A stretch of 10,504 bases of DNA from Lachnospiraceae bacterium (GTDB lineage: Bacteria; Bacillota; Clostridia; Lachnospirales; Lachnospiraceae): contig JAJPZP010000221.1 in the NCBI GenBank assembly GCA_021204285.1, forward strand, positions 1-10,504. Direction: 5' to 3'. Below the pieces are notes generated by a model. The model did no database searches and was not told the DNA's origin. It saw only the letters and a list, made by a program, of their open reading frames with translations. Below are positions 6,761-10,504 of the stretch, in pieces; within the stretch, counting starts at the first letter, position 1; the number at the start of each line of letters is the position of its first letter. The translations under genes and the position numbers were made by a program.

Positions 6761-7090
6761 TCACACCTCCATCGCCAGCACGCTGGAAACCGCCCGCGAA
6801 TAAGTCTCCCTCTCTTTCTTCTTGCGCTGCAGCTGCTTTCTGCCCTCTTTCGTGATCTGATAGTATTTCCGGGTCTTCCCCTGCACCTCGCGCTCGTAGG
6901 ATGTGAGGAAATCCTTCTCTTCCAGTCCGTGCAGCAGCGGGTAGAGCGTCCCCGCCTTCAGCTCGAATACATTCTGTGAGCGGCTGCGCAGTGCCTCGAT
7001 CATCTCGTAGCCGTACATGTCCTTCTCCGAGAGCAGCTTGAGGATCATCATCCCCATGCTGCCGGAGAGCAGCGTTCTGTCGATTGCCAT
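6761..7090 (-). CDS. PadR family transcriptional repressor
   Basis: A 109-residue winged-helix regulator of the short PadR type. It begins MAIDRTLLSGSMGMMILKLL, followed by the characteristic YGYEMIEAL segment, the turn KAGTLYPLLHGLEEKDFL and the wing SYEREVQGKTRKYYQITKEGRKQL, which together define the PadR fold. The C-terminal part is a single short helix for dimerisation. AAGGAGG lies nine bases before the ATG. The gene precedes the HAAS-SEDS gene with two bases between its stop and the chosen downstream start, so the two form one operon. PadR proteins commonly repress their own operon and the HAAS-type partner gene; the dense repeats in its promoter agree with that. The inducing signal is unknown. 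Confidence 0.93.
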   Translation of the reverse strand: MAIDRTLLSGSMGMMILKLLSEKDMYGYEMIEALRSRSQNVFELKAGTLYPLLHGLEEKDFLTSYEREVQGKTRKYYQITKEGRKQLQRKKKERETYSRAVSSVLAMEV

Positions 7091-7105
7091 GTTTGTCGTC
7101 CTCCT

Positions 7106-7165
7106 TATATAGATAGTCTATATATCGTTAATCTATATATTATATCTAGTATCTATATATGTCAA
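7106..7165 (-). promoter_or_regulatory. padR promoter embedded in ATATATAGA repeats (probable PadR operators)
   Basis: On the minus strand a perfect TTGACA (7160-7165) and TAATAT (7137-7142) are 17 bases apart. ATATATAGA occurs three times in the same orientation (ending near 7152, 7132 and 7117), covering the spacer, the -10 box and the early transcribed region. The last copy is part of a perfect inverted repeat TATATAGA-TAG-TCTATATA (7106-7124) adjoining the ribosome site. The promoter call is strong. That these repeats bind PadR is inferred from position and symmetry. Confidence 0.7.
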
Positions 7166-7182
7166 GAGTAAAAAGGAAACTT

Positions 7183-7210
7183 TTGGATTTTTCCATGTTT
7201 CAGTTATAAT
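7183..7210 (+). promoter_or_regulatory. Promoter of the aminotransferase gene
   Basis: TTGGAT (7183-7188) and a perfect TATAAT (7205-7210) are separated by 16 bases. Transcription would begin near 7217, about 47 bases before the ATG at 7264. It diverges from the padR promoter, with the two -35 boxes only 17 bases apart, so a repressor bound at the padR repeats might also affect this gene. Confidence 0.6.
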
Positions 7211-7231
7211 TGAAAAAATACCTTACAGAAA

Positions 7232-7249
7232 GCTGTATAGGCTGTATAG
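7232..7249 (+). repeat. Tandem 9-base repeat in the aminotransferase leader
   Basis: GCTGTATAG occurs twice back to back (7232-7240 and 7241-7249) between the promoter and the ribosome site. Two perfect copies are seen directly. It may be a simple slippage duplication; no function can be assigned. Confidence 0.6.
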
Positions 7250-7263
7250 AAAAGAGGATGAAC

Positions 7264-8442
7264 ATGCCACAGTTAAGCAGACGCGTAGGAACCTTTACCG
7301 ACTCGGTCATCCTCCGGATGACCAGCATCAGCGACCAGTATGGAGCCATCAATCTCTCGCAGGGCTTTCCGGACATAGATCCGCCGAAAGCGCTCATGGA
7401 TGCCCTGGCAAAAGCCGCCTATGAGGGGCCGCACCAGTATTCCATCACCTTCGGCGCGAAAAATTTCCGGCAGGCTCTCGCTGAAAAGCAGGCAAAAGCG
7501 ATCGGGCGCGCGATCGACCCGGAGACGGAGATCGTCGTCACCTGCGGCGCGACCGAGGCCATGATGTGCGCGATGATGACCATCTGTAATCCCGGCGACA
7601 GGGTCATCGTCTTTTCGCCCTTCTATGAAAATTATGGAGCGGACGCGATCCTCTCCGGCGCGGAGCCGATCTATGTCCCGCTTGTACCGCCGGAGTATCA
7701 GTTCGACCCTGCCCTTATCGAGGACGGCTTCCGGCAGGGCGCGAAGGCCATCATCCTCTGCAATCCCTCCAATCCCTGCGGAAAGGTATTTACGAGGGAA
7801 GAGCTCGTCACGATCGGGGAGCTCGCGTTGAAATACGACGCCTTCGTCGTTACGGACGAGGTCTATGAGCACATGGTCTACGAGCCGAACGTCCACATCT
7901 GCATGGCCTCGCTTCCGGGAATGTACGAGCACACGATCACCTGTAATTCCCTGTCGAAGACCTTCTCCATCACAGGCTGGCGGCTCGGCTATCTGATCGG
8001 ACCCGCGGACGTCGTCGAGGCCGCGAAGAAAGTGCACGACTTTCTGACCGTGGGCGCGGCTGCCCCGCTGCAGGAGGCCGCGGCGGTCGGACTGCATTTC
8101 GATGAAAGCTACTATGAGGGACTGCGCGAACTCTACACGAAGAAGCGCGACTTCTTCCTGCAAGGACTCGATGAGGCGGGCCTCACGCACAATGTCCCGC
8201 AGGGAACCTATTTTGTAATGGTGGATATTCAGGAATTTCTTGATCTTCCGCAGTTCGCTGGCTGGACGGACCTGCAGTTCTGCGAGTGGATGATCCGGAA
8301 CGTCGGCGTGGCGGCCGTGCCGGGCTCGAGCTTCTTCCGCGAGCCGGTCAACCGCTACATCCGCTTCCACTTCGCGCGGGAGGAGGAGACGCTCTCCGAG
8401 GTGATCCGCAGACTGTGCAGGATGAGAGAGCTGCTGGGGTGA
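7264..8442 (+). CDS. PLP-dependent class I/II aminotransferase
   Basis: Fold-type I aminotransferase that moves an amino group between an amino acid and a 2-oxo acid, acting in the cytoplasm. The 392-residue length is typical. Signature residues are all present: substrate-binding segment SQGFPD near the N-terminus, cofactor-phosphate loop CGATEAM, Asn170 in NPSNPCGKV, Asp198 in VVTDEVYE (pairs with the pyridine nitrogen), catalytic Lys232 in SLSKTFSITGWRLGY, and Arg367 in RYIRFHF (binds the substrate carboxylate). The overall pattern resembles the PatA, methionine (YbdL-like) and kynurenine aminotransferase group rather than HisC or true AspC, but substrate cannot be fixed. I chose ATG 7264 because AAAGAGG is six bases upstream; an ATG at 7258 directly abuts that site and a TTG at 7210 overlaps the -10 box. 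It is the only plus-strand gene in the window. Confidence 0.9.
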   Translation: MPQLSRRVGTFTDSVILRMTSISDQYGAINLSQGFPDIDPPKALMDALAKAAYEGPHQYSITFGAKNFRQALAEKQAKAIGRAIDPETEIVVTCGATEAMMCAMMTICNPGDRVIVFSPFYENYGADAILSGAEPIYVPLVPPEYQFDPALIEDGFRQGAKAIILCNPSNPCGKVFTREELVTIGELALKYDAFVVTDEVYEHMVYEPNVHICMASLPGMYEHTITCNSLSKTFSITGWRLGYLIGPADVVEAAKKVHDFLTVGAAAPLQEAAAVGLHFDESYYEGLRELYTKKRDFFLQGLDEAGLTHNVPQGTYFVMVDIQEFLDLPQFAGWTDLQFCEWMIRNVGVAAVPGSSFFREPVNRYIRFHFAREEETLSEVIRRLCRMRELLG

Positions 8443-8461
8443 AGCTTCTATCTACCCCAGC
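8433..8461. terminator. Hairpin spanning both stop codons of convergent genes
   Basis: GCTGGGGT (8433-8440) and ACCCCAGC (8454-8461) form a perfect 8-bp stem around a 13-base loop that itself contains the palindrome GAAGCTTC. The stem includes the last codons of the aminotransferase gene and of hepT, which are only nine bases apart. It is well placed as a shared bidirectional terminator, but neither side has a strong U-tract (TTCGTAAACT on the plus strand), so efficiency is uncertain. Confidence 0.5.
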
Positions 8462-8859
8462 TTCGTAAACTCCCCGGCCTTCTCCCGGAACTGCTGAAAC
8501 AGCGGAATAAAGTCGTGGACAATCGTGTCAAAACAGTCCCGCGCCATGCTGCCGTCATAGTCGTGGGTAAGTTCATTACGCATGTCCAGCATATTCATCC
8601 ACGCGTCGTCCGAAATCAGCTGTACGCTGCAGGCAGTCCGCAGCGTCTCGCGCGGAGAACCGGTGGCAAAGTTCTGGATTTTGTGATATTTCACGATGAT
8701 ATCCTTCATCACCTTCCAGGCGATGTCGAAGGTCAGGCTGAATTTCTGGACTGTGCCGCTCAACACGAACTCATCCGCGGGATCCCTTGCGAGCGCTTTT
8801 TCCAGCGCGGACAGACTGCTGCAGTAGCTGTTATAACGGTTAATAAATTTTGCGTCCAT
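8452..8859 (-). CDS. hepT: HepT-like HEPN toxin (HI0074 family nucleotidyltransferase partner)
   Basis: A 135-residue all-helical protein of the HI0074/HEPN type, formerly called nucleotidyltransferase substrate-binding protein. Key features are SLTFDIAWKVMKDI (41-54), a family hallmark, and the HEPN ribonuclease motif R-X4-H followed by X-Y: Arg94, His99 and Tyr101 in RNELTHDYD. In studied HepT-MntA systems the HEPN protein is an RNase toxin, and the Tyr of this motif is modified with AMP by MntA to silence it. All three residues are intact, so this copy looks functional. The ATG overlaps the end of mntA by 20 bases, with AAGGAGG about 12 bases upstream inside mntA. It faces the aminotransferase gene tail to tail. 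Confidence 0.88.
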   Translation of the reverse strand: MDAKFINRYNSYCSSLSALEKALARDPADEFVLSGTVQKFSLTFDIAWKVMKDIIVKYHKIQNFATGSPRETLRTACSVQLISDDAWMNMLDMRNELTHDYDGSMARDCFDTIVHDFIPLFQQFREKAGEFTKLG

Positions 8860-9121
8860 AGCGATCCATGTCCTCCTTCAGATATTTATTTTTGCATTTA
8901 TCATACTCAAAAACATCGATTTTCTTCAGCGTCGGGATCCGGTCGATCTCTTCCTTCAGATCAAAAATCCGGACGCCTCCCTTTATAACGATATCAATAT
9001 CACTGGTCCCGGTCGCCGTGCCATTCGCATGGGAACCAAAAAGATAGAGATGCTCTACCTCATACTTGCGGCACAGGCTCTCTACCTGTTCCAGAATCTC
9101 ATCAATCGTCAGATTCGCCAT
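8840..9121 (-). CDS. mntA: MntA-like minimal nucleotidyltransferase antitoxin
   Basis: A 93-residue minimal nucleotidyltransferase of the polymerase-beta superfamily. The catalytic motif G-S-X10-D-X-D is complete: Gly29-Ser30 in YLFGSHANG, then Asp41 and Asp43 in SDIDIVI, with the third acidic residue Asp69 in KKIDVFEYD. In the HepT-MntA type of toxin-antitoxin system this enzyme transfers AMP from ATP to the HEPN partner and neutralises it. The gene precedes hepT and overlaps it by 20 bases, the usual arrangement for translational coupling. AAAGGAG lies six bases before the ATG. Alternatively the pair may have a housekeeping role, since such pairs are common in genomes and not all have been shown to be toxic. 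Confidence 0.9.
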   Translation of the reverse strand: MANLTIDEILEQVESLCRKYEVEHLYLFGSHANGTATGTSDIDIVIKGGVRIFDLKEEIDRIPTLKKIDVFEYDKCKNKYLKEDMDRYGRKIY

Positions 9122-9153
9122 GCGCGGCTCCTTTCCGGGACTTTTCTTCTCTG

Positions 9154-9183
9154 ATTATACATCCTCAGGGTTTTGTTACGCAA
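9154..9183 (-). promoter_or_regulatory. Promoter of the mntA-hepT pair
   Basis: Minus-strand TTGCGT (9178-9183) and a perfect TATAAT (9154-9159) are separated by 18 bases. Transcription would start about 27 bases before the mntA ATG. No clear palindromic operator overlaps it. Confidence 0.55.
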
Positions 9184-9204
9184 GGTATCATTTTCCAGAA
9201 GTAA

Positions 9205-9223
9205 ATGCCAGGAAAGCAGGCAT
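9205..9223 (-). terminator. Weak candidate terminator after the MFS gene
   Basis: On the minus strand ATGCC and GGCAT form a 5-bp stem around nine bases, followed by TTTACTTCT. It lies between the MFS stop (9286) and the mntA promoter. The stem is short and the tract imperfect, so this is a low-confidence call; nothing better is visible in the 164-base gap. Confidence 0.3.
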
Positions 9224-9285
9224 CAACCATATAATAAAGCTGACGCCCGCTTCCCATCTGAAATTCTACTATTTACAATCCATTA

Positions 9286-10494
9286 TCAGTTCTGCTGTCC
9301 CTGAGGAGCCGCCTCTTTATCCTTCAGAAGCGGGTGCACCAGAATCGCCAGGATAAGCGCTACAACACTGATAATCGCGGTGGCAACAAAGCGATTGTAG
9401 GTGGAGACTTCACCAAGGAAACCGCAAACCCACCCGGTTGCGTAGTTTGACAGGAACATTCCCAGATTCATGCTGCCCATCACGAAGGAGATTCCGATGG
9501 GAATCATATAGCCCGGCAGCCGCTTGGAAGCTTCACCGATCAAATACGGCACGGACGCGGATTTACCGATACCTACCAGGAACGCGCCGACAACGACACC
9601 TGCGAGCGAAGTCGTGATCGTGCAGCACAGAAGGTATCCGATAAACATAGTCAGGCAGAAGAACGGCATAAACCATTTACCCAGAGGCTTGCAATACTTG
9701 CTGTATGTCGCTCCCGCAACCACGGCGCTGAGTGTAACCACAGCCGTCGCGATACCGGAATGCAGAGATGTACCCAGCTGAAAATCGGTAATAATATAGC
9801 TGGAGATGTAGACGGAAAACGTGTAACAGCAGATGAAGAATACAACATACTGGACACACATGAGCCACACCTTCGCCGGGATCAGACTGAGTTTGACCGG
9901 AGGCTTCTCACCGCTGAACGCATTCTTCTGCTGCGGCGCATCCTTCTCTGTCGGGCAGAGAATCGCGACAATAAGAAATGCGGGAATTGCAAGGAAATAC
10001 AGATAATATGCGTTCTGCCATCTCACAGCTCCCAGCCAGCCGCCGACAAACGACATAACGAGAGCTCCCGCATGCATACAGGAGTTGCAGTAGCCATGGT
10101 ATTTTCCTCTCTCCTCCGGCTCTGTAAATTCAGAAATAACAGAGCTGGGAACCGAACCTGTAATTCCGGAGACGATACCGGTGAACGCGCTGGCGAGCAT
10201 CAGCCAGCCGAAATCCCATTTTCCACCGCCGACGGTAAAAATGAAACCGTTTACAACGACCAGAGCCATCGCCACCAGGAGAAGATATTTTTTCGGCACT
10301 CTCATCGAAATCGGCCCTACCGCAAAGGCCATCACTACGCCCACCAGCGGCTGAATCGTCATAATCAGCACAATGGTTGCGACAGCGACGCCCTGCTGCG
10401 CATAATCCGCAATGATATAAGCAAGTACCGCGGTTGTGACCATCGCGATCATACCGAGCGCAGATGCGGAACAAGCGCTCACAATTGCTTTCAT
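9286..10494 (-). CDS. Major facilitator superfamily transporter, substrate unknown
   Basis: A 402-residue polytopic membrane protein with two sets of hydrophobic helices separated by a hydrophilic central loop (about residues 187-215, CPTEKDAPQQKNAFSGEKPP), the typical MFS layout. The loop between helices 2 and 3 (VGPISMRVPKKYLLL) is a degenerate form of the MFS motif A, and SEFTEPEERGKYHGY resembles the conserved loop before helix 5. No segment identifies the substrate. The first ATG in the window (10492-10494) leaves almost no cytosolic N-terminus and has only a weak GAG upstream; the frame stays open to the window edge (codons for Ser-Asn-Lys), so the true start may lie outside and the gene may be slightly truncated here. 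Two short hairpin-poor stretches separate it from mntA, and it is probably transcribed from outside the window. Confidence 0.8.
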   Translation of the reverse strand: MKAIVSACSASALGMIAMVTTAVLAYIIADYAQQGVAVATIVLIMTIQPLVGVVMAFAVGPISMRVPKKYLLLVAMALVVVNGFIFTVGGGKWDFGWLMLASAFTGIVSGITGSVPSSVISEFTEPEERGKYHGYCNSCMHAGALVMSFVGGWLGAVRWQNAYYLYFLAIPAFLIVAILCPTEKDAPQQKNAFSGEKPPVKLSLIPAKVWLMCVQYVVFFICCYTFSVYISSYIITDFQLGTSLHSGIATAVVTLSAVVAGATYSKYCKPLGKWFMPFFCLTMFIGYLLCCTITTSLAGVVVGAFLVGIGKSASVPYLIGEASKRLPGYMIPIGISFVMGSMNLGMFLSNYATGWVCGFLGEVSTYNRFVATAIISVVALILAILVHPLLKDKEAAPQGQQN

Positions 10495-10504
10495 CTTATT
10501 ACTC

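Noticed and set aside
7106..7160. Repeats before padR as a CRISPR fragment
   Set aside because: Repeat units are only nine bases, AT-rich, irregularly spaced and sit on promoter boxes; no spacers or cas genes.
7273..8370. Minus-strand open frame of 365 codons opposite the aminotransferase
   Set aside because: Antisense shadow; Asp/Arg-rich with no domain, and the plus strand encodes a complete aminotransferase.

Overview
The window looks like chromosome from a moderate-GC Firmicute, most likely a gut clostridium of the Lachnospiraceae type. This is an inference from clean AGGAGG-type ribosome sites, sigma-A promoters with 16-18 base spacers, clostridial-style lipoproteins and the gene families present. 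No ribosomal or other phylogenetic marker gene is present, so genus is not claimed. All genes but one lie on the minus strand.

From right to left, which is the reading direction of the minus strand: an MFS transporter (9286-10494, possibly missing its N-terminus at the window edge); a MntA-HepT nucleotidyltransferase/HEPN toxin-antitoxin pair (9121-8452); a single plus-strand PLP aminotransferase (7264-8442), convergent with hepT; a PadR repressor gene tightly coupled to a membrane gene that joins an N-terminal HAAS-type helical domain to a FtsW/RodA/SpoVE (SEDS) core (7090-5391); a structured 270-base leader; a large lipoprotein with RsiV/PdaC-like DUF4163 and DUF3298 regions (5119-3542); a phosphoglucomutase/phosphomannomutase gene interrupted by one in-frame TGA (3413-1692); a TPR lipoprotein (1569-322); and the start of an aquaporin (267 to beyond position 1).

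The left half has a loose cell-envelope theme: SEDS-like protein, two secreted lipoproteins, a sugar-phosphate mutase that can feed cell-wall or glycolipid precursors, and an aquaporin. These do not form one operon. Separate promoters are visible before pgcA, the TPR gene and aqpZ.

The most notable points are: (1) the pgcA stop, a single-base GGA-to-TGA-type change with the reading frame, active-site motifs and downstream half all intact; (2) the PadR/HAAS-SEDS pair, where the SEDS core carries Glu at the position of the essential Asp, under a promoter packed with ATATATAGA repeats; (3) the interleaved hairpins and U-tract terminator in the leader of the DUF3298 lipoprotein. I did not find clear evidence of a wholly new system. 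The PadR/HAAS-SEDS unit is the best candidate for under-described biology.
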